Shown here: positions 8,352-16,118 of the stretch, one piece after another | Layout: each line of letters starts with the position of its first letter | How positions within the stretch are numbered: the stretch's first letter is position 1 | From: Clostridiales bacterium | GTDB lineage: Bacteria; Bacillota; Clostridia; Christensenellales; Borkfalkiaceae | Reading direction: 5' to 3' | Length of the DNA: 35,643 nt | Assembly (NCBI GenBank): GCA_015069605.1 | Contig: SVII01000014.1 | Span: 1-35,643, forward strand | Program-made: the position numbers and the translations under genes | Notes under the pieces: model-generated | Told to the model about the DNA's origin: nothing | Database searches by the model: none | What the model saw: only the letters and a program-made list of their open reading frames with translations

Positions 8352-8404
8352 AAAAAGCAAAAAGGACAAAGGACAACGGGTTCTCACCGCGTGGCGCCTT
8401 TGCC
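8352..8404 (-). promoter_or_regulatory. Terminator-like hairpin in the glnN leader (possible attenuator)
   Basis: On the minus strand GGCAAAGG (8397-8404) pairs with CCTTTGtCC (8364-8372, one bulged T). An inner stem ACGcGG with CCCGT closes the hexaloop TGAGAA, and TTTTTGCTTTTT follows at once. The hairpin lies between the promoter and the start codon, about 45 bases before the ATG. It is therefore positioned to stop transcription before glnN unless antitermination occurs. No known riboswitch class was recognised. The hexaloop is reminiscent of ANTAR targets but does not have their A at position 1. Confidence 0.5.
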
Positions 8405-8416
8405 ATTGACAATTTC

Positions 8417-8445
8417 ATTATACCGATTTTAGCTTTCTTTGTCAA
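8417..8445 (-). promoter_or_regulatory. Promoter of glnN-nadE
   Basis: On the minus strand TTGACA (8440-8445) and TATAAT (8417-8422) match the sigma-A consensus exactly and are 17 bp apart. The leader to the glnN start is about 100 nt. Confidence 0.9.
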
Positions 8446-8481
8446 ACGTTTCAACGAAAAAAATCAGATAAAACATATAAA

Positions 8482-8508
8482 AAGCAAAAAGAAGCCCCTT
8501 TAGGGGCT
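8482..8508 (-). terminator. Terminator overlapping the end of the DUF4130 gene
   Basis: On the minus strand AGCCCC-TAAA-GGGGCT (8493-8508) is followed by TCTTTTTGCTTTTT. The stop codon TAA (8500-8502) is itself part of the hairpin loop, so the 5' arm encodes the last two amino acids. Confidence 0.8.
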
Positions 8509-9228
8509 GTCTTGCTTCTCGGGTAGGAATTGCCAGTAGCGTGCGGGCATATAACCGCGCATTTGTTTCAATCGTTCCCGCGAGGGAATATTGACGGCTT
8601 TATAATATCGTTTCCATAATGCTTGCCAACCTTCTTCGTTGGCGGAAATTAGTACGTTTGCAGTACCCAGGGGTGCGACGAACGTGTTTTTTCCGTCGTA
8701 AATAGCCGCTTTTTTACGGCGGACGTCGTGTAAAACAAAAGGGTATTCGGGTAATCGAGCTTTGAAATGGGGGACAAGCAAATCGCAAATATCATTATCG
8801 GGTGAAAAAGGAGCATACAACGCACCGCTCTCCGTTTCCATAAATCGAATAAATCCATGAAATCTATGGATTTCAAAACCGACTTTTTTCATATATTCCA
8901 CCGCACGAAAAATGTCGGGGTTTGCAAATTGCTTTCCCACGGGGCGTTTTTGCCTTGCAAGATGCCGAAAATACAAAAAGGCCACTTGCTCATGATCTTC
9001 TTGACCGCATCGTAGCAGTGTATCCAAATCATACAACGCGTGGGGATCGAAAATTTGTAACCGTTCGGAGGCTTTCTTTGCTTTTTTGGTATCCGTTTGG
9101 ATAAAGATAGAGGATTGTTCTAAAGAAAGCTGTATATCTTTTGAGGTAAGGATTGCGCTTTCGTCTGTGTATGCAGCGATGAAAGCGGTTAAAAATCCTT
9201 CCGTTGTGCCGTCGAAGAAATAAATCAC
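8500..9228 (-). CDS. TIGR03915-type putative DNA-repair protein (DUF4130)
   Basis: This protein, about 242 aa, matches the family found with a radical-SAM partner: it opens VIYFFDGTTEGFLTAFIAAY and has the internal features FRAVEYMKKVGFEIHRFHGFIRF and a C-terminal MRGYMPARYWQFLPE. The biochemical role is not established; a DNA-repair function is proposed from its association with TIGR03916 proteins and, in other bacteria, fusion to a uracil-DNA-glycosylase-like domain, absent here. I place the start at GTG 9228, six bases after AAGGAG and matching the usual MIY opening; an adjacent GTG at 9231 and a TTG at 9252 are alternatives. The partner gene ends 49 bp upstream. The two are probably one operon. 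Confidence 0.85.
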   Translation of the reverse strand: MIYFFDGTTEGFLTAFIAAYTDESAILTSKDIQLSLEQSSIFIQTDTKKAKKASERLQIFDPHALYDLDTLLRCGQEDHEQVAFLYFRHLARQKRPVGKQFANPDIFRAVEYMKKVGFEIHRFHGFIRFMETESGALYAPFSPDNDICDLLVPHFKARLPEYPFVLHDVRRKKAAIYDGKNTFVAPLGTANVLISANEEGWQALWKRYYKAVNIPSRERLKQMRGYMPARYWQFLPEKQDSP

Positions 9229-9277
9229 CACAATCTCCTTTTTAGCGTTCAACGCATACCTGCCTAGGGGGTTTTGT

Positions 9278-10549
9278 TTACATTTGCCCCGTCAATGCAA
9301 TCATGGCGTTTTGCGGCGTGGACAACATAGAAAATAAATTTAGCTGTTCTACGCTGTCGTGTTCTTCTGCTGCGGACAACAATCCTCTTACGGCCGTTTC
9401 GTTTTTTGCGCCGAAAAATTTTCCGTTACAAGTGATGAAATGTTTTGCTCGTTTTAAGGCAACGCGCATTTTCGTCAAATCTTCAAAGGACAATTTTGTA
9501 TATTTTCTTGCTTCCATGATCTTGTAAGCATTTTTTGCTCCGATTCCTGGCACGCGCAACAACACTTCCAGAGGCGCGCGGTTGATCTCCACGGGAAAAA
9601 GATGCATATTTTTTAGCGCCCAAGCGCATTTAGGGTCAAATTCCATGGATAAATTTTCGCCTTCCGACAGCAGTTCTTCCACTGAAAATCCGTAAAAGCG
9701 TAACAGCCAATCCGCTTGATATAATCGATGTTCTCGAAGTTGCCCTGTGGGGGTATCAGGCAACAACGAATCTCGCACCACGGGTACGTAGGATGAATAA
9801 TACACTCGTTTCAACCCCGTAACGCGATACAGTGATTGCGTCAGCCGTAAAATTTGTCCGTCCGCCTCAGGCGACGCACCGATAATCATTTGTGTCGTTT
9901 GTCCCGCAGGCAAAAAATAACCTTTTTCCTGACCTTTTCGTTTTTCTTCGCGAAATTGTAAACTTTGCGCAGTCAACGCTTTCATAGGAGTCAACAAACT
10001 CTCCTTGCTCTTTTGCGGCGCAAGCAATTTTAAGCTTTTTTCGGACGGTAGTTCAATATTATAACTCATTCTATCCGCGTAACGAGCCGCTTTGTGCATC
10101 AAAAGGGGATCGGCTTTTGGAATACCTTTTAAATGTATGTAACCATGGAAATTGTATTCTACTCGAAGTTTTTTGACGACCAACAACAATCGTTCCATCG
10201 TATAGTCAGGATTTTTACAAACGGCGGAAGAAAGGAACAATCCTTCTATGTAATTACGCTTGTAAAAATCAATCGTCAATTCGCAAATCTCGTCAGGCGT
10301 AGCGGTGGCGCGCGGCACGTCCGCATCCAAGCGGTTGGGACAGTATTTGCAATTATAAATACAATCGTTACTAAGTAAAATTTTCAACAGAGAAACACAT
10401 CGTCCGTCGGGCGTGAAAGAATGGCAGCACCCCGCAACGTATCCGTTGCCCATACCGCCCATATTTTTTCGTCCGCTTCCCGACGACGAACACGAAACGT
10501 CATATTTCGCGCTTTCCGTTAAAATTTTTAATTTCTCTTCGTTGATCAT
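9278..10549 (-). CDS. TIGR03916-type radical SAM protein, putative DNA repair
   Basis: A 423-aa protein from ATG 10549. Near the N-terminus a Cys/Gly-rich segment (SCSSSGSGRKNMGGMGNGY and GCCHSF) precedes the radical-SAM cluster motif CIYNCKYC (Cys about 63, 67 and 70), which should bind a 4Fe-4S cluster and cleave S-adenosylmethionine. The C-terminus contains a helix-hairpin-helix, LLRVPGIGAKNAYKIMEARK, a usual DNA-binding element. The family is annotated as putative DNA modification or repair; its reaction is unknown. It is followed by its usual partner. The promoter -10 box ends only six bases before the ATG and there is no ribosome binding site, so the message may be leaderless. A TTG five codons upstream would lie inside the -10 box and is unlikely. 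Confidence 0.88.
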   Translation of the reverse strand: MINEEKLKILTESAKYDVSCSSSGSGRKNMGGMGNGYVAGCCHSFTPDGRCVSLLKILLSNDCIYNCKYCPNRLDADVPRATATPDEICELTIDFYKRNYIEGLFLSSAVCKNPDYTMERLLLVVKKLRVEYNFHGYIHLKGIPKADPLLMHKAARYADRMSYNIELPSEKSLKLLAPQKSKESLLTPMKALTAQSLQFREEKRKGQEKGYFLPAGQTTQMIIGASPEADGQILRLTQSLYRVTGLKRVYYSSYVPVVRDSLLPDTPTGQLREHRLYQADWLLRFYGFSVEELLSEGENLSMEFDPKCAWALKNMHLFPVEINRAPLEVLLRVPGIGAKNAYKIMEARKYTKLSFEDLTKMRVALKRAKHFITCNGKFFGAKNETAVRGLLSAAEEHDSVEQLNLFSMLSTPQNAMIALTGQM

Positions 10550-10555
10550 ATGTTC

Positions 10556-10584
10556 ATTATACAATATTTGTTTTTAAAAGTCAA
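10556..10584 (-). promoter_or_regulatory. Promoter of the radical-SAM operon
   Basis: On the minus strand TTGACT (10579-10584) and TATAAT (10556-10561) are 17 bp apart. The expected start point, 6-8 bases after the -10 box, coincides with the ATG at 10549. Confidence 0.8.
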
Positions 10585-10604
10585 ACATTTGTTCGTGTTT
10601 TATA

Positions 10605-10638
10605 TAAAAAAATTTACCGACGGAATCCCGTCGGTAAA
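10605..10638 (-). terminator. Terminator of pnuC
   Basis: TTTACCGACGG (10613-10623) and CCGTCGGTAAA (10628-10638) form a perfect 11-bp stem with a four-base loop; on the minus strand a T-run follows. Confidence 0.85.
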
Positions 10639-10681
10639 AGGGTATTTTTTCGGGGTAACACCTACCCATGTCCGTGTTTAA

Positions 10682-11389
10682 TTACAAAATGTCGTCATTA
10701 TTTTGCCGTTTTTCCATTTTTTTCCAGCTATAAAAGCCATACAAATCGTTGCAAAGGAAAGCGATAAAATAAAGAACCATGGGTAGATAGGAAACACTTT
10801 CCAAGCTGGCGAATAGCCAAAGTCCGATCAGTACGAGATCGTTGGCGGCGTATGCTACGGCGTAATAGGGACTGCGTAAAAACACGAGCGCGGAGGCGAA
10901 AAAGCTAGTGGCGACGGAAATGGTGCTCAAAATCAAATTTTCCGTGTTGAAATATTTTAAAATCATATAAAAGAGCGCGGTGGCAATCATAGAAAACAAA
11001 AGGGTGAAGCCCCACGTTTTTTTCGACGGTTTGGCGATTTGTACTTCTGACTTTCCTGCTTTAGAGGGGTGTTTCAACCAACTGATACAAGCAAATACAG
11101 CGGCGGGCGCGCTCATAAAAAGGTAGGTGATCATTTCGCCATAGTAACGAAACCGAAGAGAAATGATTGCGTATAAAATACTGAAAATAATCAAAATGAA
11201 TTGTCCGATTACGTTGCCTTTGGCGAGAAAAATCAATGCTGTAACCCCTACCAGGGATGCGATCAACGTCAATGGGTAGAATTCTCCGCCAAGGAAAAAG
11301 GAGAGGGTAATCAAAAGGACGGATACCGACCAAAGCGACCACTCAAACGCCGAAAAATAACAAAGGAGTTTCTTTATTTTAGCCAACAC
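10682..11389 (-). CDS. pnuC: PnuC-type nicotinamide riboside transporter
   Basis: A 235-aa integral membrane protein with about seven hydrophobic segments and the PnuC hallmarks near the C-terminus: SPYYAVAYAANDLVLIGLWL and CNDLYGFYSWKKM, with the closing aromatic-rich helix. The family facilitates entry of nicotinamide riboside, a precursor that is trapped by phosphorylation for NAD synthesis. Some relatives carry thiamine or riboflavin instead, so the substrate is inferred. The start is GTG 11389, seven bases after GAGGTG. It stands alone between a terminator and a structured leader, and shares the NAD theme with nadE 4.5 kb away. Confidence 0.88.
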   Translation of the reverse strand: MLAKIKKLLCYFSAFEWSLWSVSVLLITLSFFLGGEFYPLTLIASLVGVTALIFLAKGNVIGQFILIIFSILYAIISLRFRYYGEMITYLFMSAPAAVFACISWLKHPSKAGKSEVQIAKPSKKTWGFTLLFSMIATALFYMILKYFNTENLILSTISVATSFFASALVFLRSPYYAVAYAANDLVLIGLWLFASLESVSYLPMVLYFIAFLCNDLYGFYSWKKMEKRQNNDDIL

Positions 11390-11435
11390 TACTTATCACC
11401 TCGCAAAACGAAATTAAAATGCTGTATTCGGAAAA

Positions 11436-11541
11436 AGTAAAAAGAAAAAGCCTTCCCATTGCGAACCTTCAAAGACCTAACGGCACGCAACGCGAATGCT
11501 TGAAAAACGCAAATTCGCAACTACCCGGTGGCAGTATTATA
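11436..11541 (-). promoter_or_regulatory. Structured leader RNA upstream of pnuC
   Basis: On the minus strand a TATAAT (11536-11541; no good -35) is followed by about 90 nt with strong pairing potential. TTGCGAA (11514-11520) pairs with TTCGCAA (11459-11465), GCC (11530-11532) with GGC (11450-11452), and TTCAA with TTGAA inside. A small hairpin reads GCAttCGC-gtt-GCGTGC. The outer stem is followed by TTTTTCTTTTT. This is the form of a riboswitch or attenuator. I do not recognise a known class (not TPP, FMN, NAD-I or preQ1 by eye); the NAD-II (pnuC) class could not be excluded. Confidence 0.5.
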
Positions 11542-11678
11542 ATTTTTGTTGGAGTACAGTATACTATATTTTCTATATTTCGTCAAGAAAAAATGTGAAA
11601 AAGATAACGAAAAATAAAAGGTTGAAACTCTTGATATCAAAATCTACATATAAATTGTCAAAAATTTTTTTCAAACGC
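11542..11678. other. AT-rich divergent intergenic region
   Basis: No gene is seen in this part of the 390-bp gap between pnuC and the phosphate transporter; open frames here are unsupported. It is AT-rich spacer between the two promoters. Confidence 0.5.
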
Positions 11679-11707
11679 TTGCCAAAAAATCAAAAATTAT
11701 ATATAAT
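11679..11707 (+). promoter_or_regulatory. Promoter of the Na/Pi transporter gene
   Basis: TTGCCA (11679-11684) and TATAAT (11702-11707) are 17 bp apart; the leader to the ATG is about 65 nt. No PhoB/PhoP box could be recognised. Confidence 0.7.
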
Positions 11708-11779
11708 TATACTAGCGGAGAATTTGGACGCAATAACAAAAAATATAAAACAAGAGAAAAAATTTGGAGGAAAAGACAA

Positions 11780-13447
11780 ATGCTTCAAGCAATTTTATTC
11801 CTGCTTGCAGGTAGTGGCGTATTCATTGCCGGTATGAATATGTTGTCCGAAGGCTTGGAAAAGAGCGCGGGCGGCGGCATGAAAAAACTACTTGGGAAGA
11901 TAAGCAACAACCGTTTTGCAGGCGTTGGCGTTGGTGCGGGAGTTACGGCGATTATTCAAAGTTCCGCCGCAACCACCGTTATGGCAATCGGTTTTGTAAA
12001 CGCAGGAATTATGACCCTCGCGCAAGCAACAGCGATTATTATGGGCGCGAATATCGGTACGACGATCACGGGTGTTTTGGTGTCTTTGAAATCGCTTGGC
12101 ATCTCGTTGTTTGCATCGACGCTTGCTTTTATCGGCGTTATGATGACGTTCTTTAAATCGGAAAAGGTGAAACAAATCGGCGGTATTTTATGCGGTTTCG
12201 GTTTGATTTTCGTGGGCTTGGACGTTATGGGTTCGGCATTTGATAATTATCCTATTATCAATGAATTTTTCACAAATCTTTTTCTAAAAATCAGTTTTCC
12301 TTTGTTGTTAATCCTTTGCGGTATGTTATTTACGGCGCTTATTCAAAGTTCGTCGGCGGCAACAGGTATCTTTATTACGATGGTCGGTTCAGGAGCGTTG
12401 CAGCTTGACGCCGCGTTATTCTTGGTGCTTGGATCGAATATCGGTACGTGTATCACGGCAATTCTCGCGTCTATGGGCGCAGGGGTTAATGCAAAGCGTA
12501 CTGCGTTGATCCACTTGACGTTTAACGTTTTAGGTACGGTGTTGTTTGCGGCGCTGATTTGGATTTTTAAAGATTTTGCTGTTTCCTTTTTGCAAGGTTT
12601 TATGCCAGGAAATCCGCAAATGCAGCTTGCTTGGTTCCACGTAATCTTCAACATAACGACGACGTTGGTGTTGTTGCCGTTCATCAAGCAGTTGGTGAAA
12701 TTTGCTACGTTTATGATTAAGGATAAGAAAACGTCGGACAGCGAACATAGACAACTCAAATTTGTGGACGAACGACTTCTCAAAACGCCTGCCGTTGCTT
12801 TGATGCAGGTGAAGAAAGAAGTGGAATATATGGCAAAAGTGGCGCAGGAGAATATCGCGGCTTCGTTTGATGCAATGAACGGAAATGCGGAAGAATATGG
12901 CGAAAGAATAGCGGAAAACGAACGTATCATTGACTTTACGAACAATGCGTTGACGAAATATCTTATCCAACTGTCTGCTTTGGTAGAAGCGTCTGACGAA
13001 AAGAAGATTGGTTCGTATTTCCACGTATTAAACGACTTGGAACGTATCGGTGACCACGCGGAAAACTTCTATGAAATTGGTTTACAAATGCAACAAAAAG
13101 GCTTGGCGTTCTCTGAAAACGCTACGCATGAATTGCAAGCAATGAAAGATAAAGTATTGCGTATGTTTGAAATGGCGGAAGAAATTTTTGATGATAAGGA
13201 TTCCAGCCAATTAAGAGAACTTACCAAGCTTGAAAATGAAGTGGATGAAATGAAACGTACGCTGTCGGCAAGCCATTATCTTCGTCTTGCGGACGGTAAC
13301 TGTAAAGTGGAACTCAGTCCCTATTTCACTTCCACGGTGGCGGGGTTGGAACGTGTAGCCGATCACCTTATCAACGTTGGTTACAGTATCGTTGATCCCA
13401 CGGGTTCGCAAAGCGAAGCGAAAAAAGCGGAACCCGAACTTGCATAA
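11780..13447 (+). CDS. Na+/phosphate cotransporter with PhoU domain
   Basis: A 555-aa inner-membrane protein of the NptA/PNaS family that imports phosphate with sodium. Two inverted transport repeats each carry the signature glutamine-serine motif: IIQSSAATT (about residues 59-66) and LIQSSSAATG (about 188-196), plus GANIGTTITG and GSNIGTCITA. The hydrophobic part ends near residue 320. A cytoplasmic PhoU-like helical domain (about 340-540) follows, with HVLNDLERIGDHAENF and GLERVADHLINVGY, the two PhoU metal-binding repeats. GGAGG lies ten bases before the ATG. It is a single-gene unit with a promoter before it and terminators after it. Other small anions are possible substrates. Confidence 0.93.
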   Translation: MLQAILFLLAGSGVFIAGMNMLSEGLEKSAGGGMKKLLGKISNNRFAGVGVGAGVTAIIQSSAATTVMAIGFVNAGIMTLAQATAIIMGANIGTTITGVLVSLKSLGISLFASTLAFIGVMMTFFKSEKVKQIGGILCGFGLIFVGLDVMGSAFDNYPIINEFFTNLFLKISFPLLLILCGMLFTALIQSSSAATGIFITMVGSGALQLDAALFLVLGSNIGTCITAILASMGAGVNAKRTALIHLTFNVLGTVLFAALIWIFKDFAVSFLQGFMPGNPQMQLAWFHVIFNITTTLVLLPFIKQLVKFATFMIKDKKTSDSEHRQLKFVDERLLKTPAVALMQVKKEVEYMAKVAQENIAASFDAMNGNAEEYGERIAENERIIDFTNNALTKYLIQLSALVEASDEKKIGSYFHVLNDLERIGDHAENFYEIGLQMQQKGLAFSENATHELQAMKDKVLRMFEMAEEIFDDKDSSQLRELTKLENEVDEMKRTLSASHYLRLADGNCKVELSPYFTSTVAGLERVADHLINVGYSIVDPTGSQSEAKKAEPELA

Positions 13448-13562
13448 TCGCATAAAAAATAAAGAACTTCGTCGAAACGGTTTTTCCGTTTTTGGGAAGG
13501 GATTGTGCGATATTGAAAGAAGTAAGGGAAATCTTAAAAAAGAATTTTTAAGAATTTTCATA

Positions 13563-13590
13563 AAGCGGAGTGAAAACGCTTGCTTTTTTT
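13563..13590 (+). terminator. Terminator after the Na/Pi transporter
   Basis: AAGCG (13563-13567) and CGCTT (13577-13581) form a short stem followed by GC and seven T. A weaker hairpin, AAACGG with CCGTTT, lies at 13475-13491. Confidence 0.5.
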
Positions 13591-13608
13591 GAAAAAATAC
13601 AGTAATAT

Positions 13609-13638
13609 AAATAGGCGCTTTTATGAAGGTGCCTATTT
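13609..13638. repeat. Inverted repeat just before tRNA-Ser
   Basis: AAATAGGC (13609-13616) and GCCTATTT (13631-13638) form an 8-bp stem that ends three bases before the mature tRNA. It may be part of the tRNA precursor or a second terminator. I could not find a good promoter for the tRNA. Confidence 0.4.
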
Positions 13639-13641
13639 TAT

Positions 13642-13732
13642 GCAGAGATGTCTGAGTGGTTTAAGGAGCACGATTGGAAATCGTGTGACTGGGAAGACTG
13701 GTCCGGAGGTTCGAATCCTCTTCTCTGCGCCA
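13642..13732 (+). tRNA. tRNA-Ser(GGA)
   Basis: The acceptor stem GCAGAGA pairs with TCTCTGC before an encoded GCCA end. The anticodon stem-loop CACGATTGGAAATCGTG gives anticodon GGA, reading UCC/UCU. A long variable arm (TGACTGGGAAGACTGGTCC region) and the T-arm GAGG-TTCGAAT-CCTC are both typical of class II serine tRNA. Confidence 0.96.
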
Positions 13733-13768
13733 ACGAAAAACACACCCTTTGTGGGTGTGTTTTTCGTT
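13732..13768 (+). terminator. Terminator of tRNA-Ser
   Basis: AACGAAAAACACACCC (13732-13747) and its exact complement (13753-13768) form a 16-bp stem with a five-base loop, beginning at the last base of the tRNA; the 3' arm contains the T-run. Confidence 0.85.
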
Positions 13769-13880
13769 GAGACGCAGGGAAGAGCTTGAAGGGAGACTCA
13801 GTATTCGCGGAGGGTACGAGGAGTGTTTACGCTATAGATAACGTTAAAAGTTATTACATAGTTTTTTTTGTTTGATAATA

Positions 13881-13909
13881 TTGCAATTCTAGTAAAAATA
13901 TGATATAGT
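13881..13909 (+). promoter_or_regulatory. Promoter of the alpha-galactosidase gene
   Basis: TTGCAA (13881-13886) and TATAGT (13904-13909) are 17 bp apart. The leader is about 25 nt. Confidence 0.6.
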
Positions 13910-13940
13910 ATTATATATAAATTGCAAGGGAGATAATGCC

Positions 13941-16013
13941 GTGATTATAAAATTTAAAGAAATTATCATAGAGATTGTAGAAGGCAAAGCGTTGTTAAAG
14001 CAGTGTGGAAATTTGCGCACAGATAGGGGACAAGTGTGCGTTGAGGTGCAAATCGCAAGTCAAGACAAGCCTTCTCATATGGGTATAAAAATGGCAAATT
14101 CTTCGGAAGGTTGTCGATTGCAATACCTTTCGCATACGCAAACGGACGATACACTGATTTTAAAACAGCGTTCGGAGTTGATAGAAACGACTACGGTCTT
14201 TACATTTTACGAAGATTGCAATGCAATCCGCGTCTATACTGAAGTGGAAAATATCTCCCGAGAACCCATTACGATAGAAGAAGTATCCTCTTTTGTTTGT
14301 AACGGTATCGGACAAAAGGGAATTGACAGCGCAAGCGACTTGTATTTTACACGCTTTATTCAAAGCCATCATGGCGAATGTCAGCCTGAAACATATTCAT
14401 TCCCAGGATTAGGATTGTATCGTGCAAATATAGAAAGTCAAAAACGAATTGCTTTTGCCAACATAGGCAGTTGGTCTACCAAGGAAGAATTACCGCAAGG
14501 GATTATTGAAGATAAAGCGCGTGGCGAGATGACCATGTTCCAGATTGAAAGTAACAATTCTTGGTATTATGAAATTGCCGATCGGATGGGAGAATATTAT
14601 TTATATTTAGGCGGTGCAAATACTTCCTTTGGCGGTTGGTGTAAAACGCTGAAAAATGGGGAACGTTACCGCACACCGTACGTGGCGTTGGCGTTTGGTA
14701 AAAATACCAACGAAGTGATTGGTGAAATGACAAAATATCGCCGCCATATTGCAGGAAAATGCGCGGTGGACGCATACCTGCCTGCCATTTTCAACGAATA
14801 TATGCACTTGTCGTGGGATAGTCCATCCGAAGAACAAACGAGAAAAATTGCTCCTATTATTGCAAAAACAGGCGTGGAATATTACGTTATTGATTGCGGT
14901 TGGCATGACGAGGAAGACGGCAATATTATTTATCCGTTTGTGGGCAAATGGAAAGAAAGCAACAAGCGTTTTCCTTGCGGAGTGAAAGCGACTACCGATT
15001 ATATTCGTTCGCTTGGCATGAAAGCGGGGCTTTGGATAGAGCCTGAAATTATCGGAAAACACTGCACGGAGATGCTTTCGTATTATGATGACGATTGTTT
15101 TTTGCAACGCCATGGCAAAAAGATTTGCGTAAACGGCAGATATTTTTTGGATTTTCGTGCAAAAAAAGTCGTTGATTATATGAGTGAAGCCGTTCGTAAA
15201 ATGGTGGAAGAATACGGCGCAGAATACATAAAATTCGATTATAACCAAGATTGCGGTGTGGGTACGGATTATTGTGCGGATGCGGCAGGCGAAGGACTGG
15301 AACAAGCAGCAAACGCATACCTGGTATGGGTGGACGCTATGAGAAACCGCTTTCCAAACGTATTGTTTGAAACCTGCTCGTCGGGTGGAATGCGTATGGA
15401 TTATCAAACGCTTTCGCATTTTTCTATCGTGTCTACGTCCGATCAGGTCAGTCATCTCAAATATCCATATATAGCGGGCAACATTTTATCGGCGGTCTTG
15501 CCTGAACAAGCGGCGGTATGGAGTTATCCCATTGACGCAGGCGAAATCGGTTTGCCGTTGCCTTATGATCAAAAGTGGGTAGCGGAGAATATTTCAAAAG
15601 AGCGTGTAGCTTTGAACATGATTAACAGCTTTTTGGGGCGTATGCACCTTGCTAGCCATATCGAACTTTTAAACGAAGACCAGTTCGCGCTTGTGAAAGA
15701 AGGCGTGCGCTATTATAAAAGTATTGCAGAAGCGAAAAAGACAGCTGTGCCCTATTTCCCGAATGGATTTACACATTTTGGTGAGAAGAACGTTGTTTCG
15801 GGGTTTATATCGGGGGATATGATGTATCTTGCCGTGTGGTGTTTGCAAGGGGATAAGCGAGTGACGGTGGCTTTGGATAGAGAAATTGAAAACGTCACGT
15901 TGGCGTATCCAAGTACGTCAAATGCCACCTATCAAATAGATGCAGGAAAGCTGATTGTGGATTTTGCGTGTGAGGGTTGCGCTGCATTTTTTGAAATGAA
16001 ACAGAAGAAATAA
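13941..16013 (+). CDS. Alpha-galactosidase, GH36, cytoplasmic
   Basis: It removes alpha-1,6-linked galactose from raffinose-type sugars or galactosyl glycans. The 690-aa protein has an N-terminal beta-sandwich (about 1-280), a barrel with IDCGWHDEEDGN, GLWIEPEIIG and the nucleophile motif EYIKFDYNQD (Asp433). FETCSSGGMRMDYQ follows, then STSDQ, whose Asp501 is the expected acid/base, and a C-terminal beta domain. The start is GTG 13941, eight bases after GGGAG. There is no signal peptide. Its own promoter and terminator make it a single-gene unit; no regulator or sugar transporter is adjacent. GH36 also includes alpha-N-acetylgalactosaminidases, so exact specificity is uncertain. Confidence 0.92.
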   Translation: MIIKFKEIIIEIVEGKALLKQCGNLRTDRGQVCVEVQIASQDKPSHMGIKMANSSEGCRLQYLSHTQTDDTLILKQRSELIETTTVFTFYEDCNAIRVYTEVENISREPITIEEVSSFVCNGIGQKGIDSASDLYFTRFIQSHHGECQPETYSFPGLGLYRANIESQKRIAFANIGSWSTKEELPQGIIEDKARGEMTMFQIESNNSWYYEIADRMGEYYLYLGGANTSFGGWCKTLKNGERYRTPYVALAFGKNTNEVIGEMTKYRRHIAGKCAVDAYLPAIFNEYMHLSWDSPSEEQTRKIAPIIAKTGVEYYVIDCGWHDEEDGNIIYPFVGKWKESNKRFPCGVKATTDYIRSLGMKAGLWIEPEIIGKHCTEMLSYYDDDCFLQRHGKKICVNGRYFLDFRAKKVVDYMSEAVRKMVEEYGAEYIKFDYNQDCGVGTDYCADAAGEGLEQAANAYLVWVDAMRNRFPNVLFETCSSGGMRMDYQTLSHFSIVSTSDQVSHLKYPYIAGNILSAVLPEQAAVWSYPIDAGEIGLPLPYDQKWVAENISKERVALNMINSFLGRMHLASHIELLNEDQFALVKEGVRYYKSIAEAKKTAVPYFPNGFTHFGEKNVVSGFISGDMMYLAVWCLQGDKRVTVALDREIENVTLAYPSTSNATYQIDAGKLIVDFACEGCAAFFEMKQKK

Positions 16014-16071
16014 GGGGGATTAAGGCAGCAAAAGAGAGAATTGCAGCAAGGATGAATACATAAATATAATC

Positions 16072-16109
16072 AAAAAACACACCAAGAGAATGAAAGAGGT
16101 GTGTTTTTT
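16072..16109 (+). terminator. Terminator after alpha-galactosidase
   Basis: AAAAAACACACC (16072-16083) and GGTGTGTTTTTT (16098-16109) form a 12-bp stem ending in a T-run. The A-rich left arm means it could also serve the minus-strand remnant. Confidence 0.85.
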
Positions 16110-16118
16110 GTTTGCTAT

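Noticed and set aside
8352-8404. Known glutamine riboswitch or ANTAR target in the glnN leader
   Set aside because: The conserved residues I know for these classes are not present; only the generic attenuator layout is supported.
9229-9252. TTG start for the DUF4130 protein
   Set aside because: The GTG at 9228 is correctly spaced from AAGGAG and gives the usual family N-terminus; the longer form would place the ribosome binding site inside the coding region.
11436-11541. 4.5S SRP RNA or 6S RNA on the minus strand
   Set aside because: The SRP core sequence (GGTCAGGTCCGGAAGGAAGCAGCC-like) is absent, and the region is too short and differently shaped for 6S.
11496-11837. 113-codon plus-strand frame before the Na/Pi transporter
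   Set aside because: It is Lys/Ile-rich AT noise, contains the promoter, and overlaps the real gene in another frame.
13389-13592. Small plus-strand frames after the Na/Pi transporter
   Set aside because: They overlap the real gene end and the terminators, and lack ribosome binding sites.
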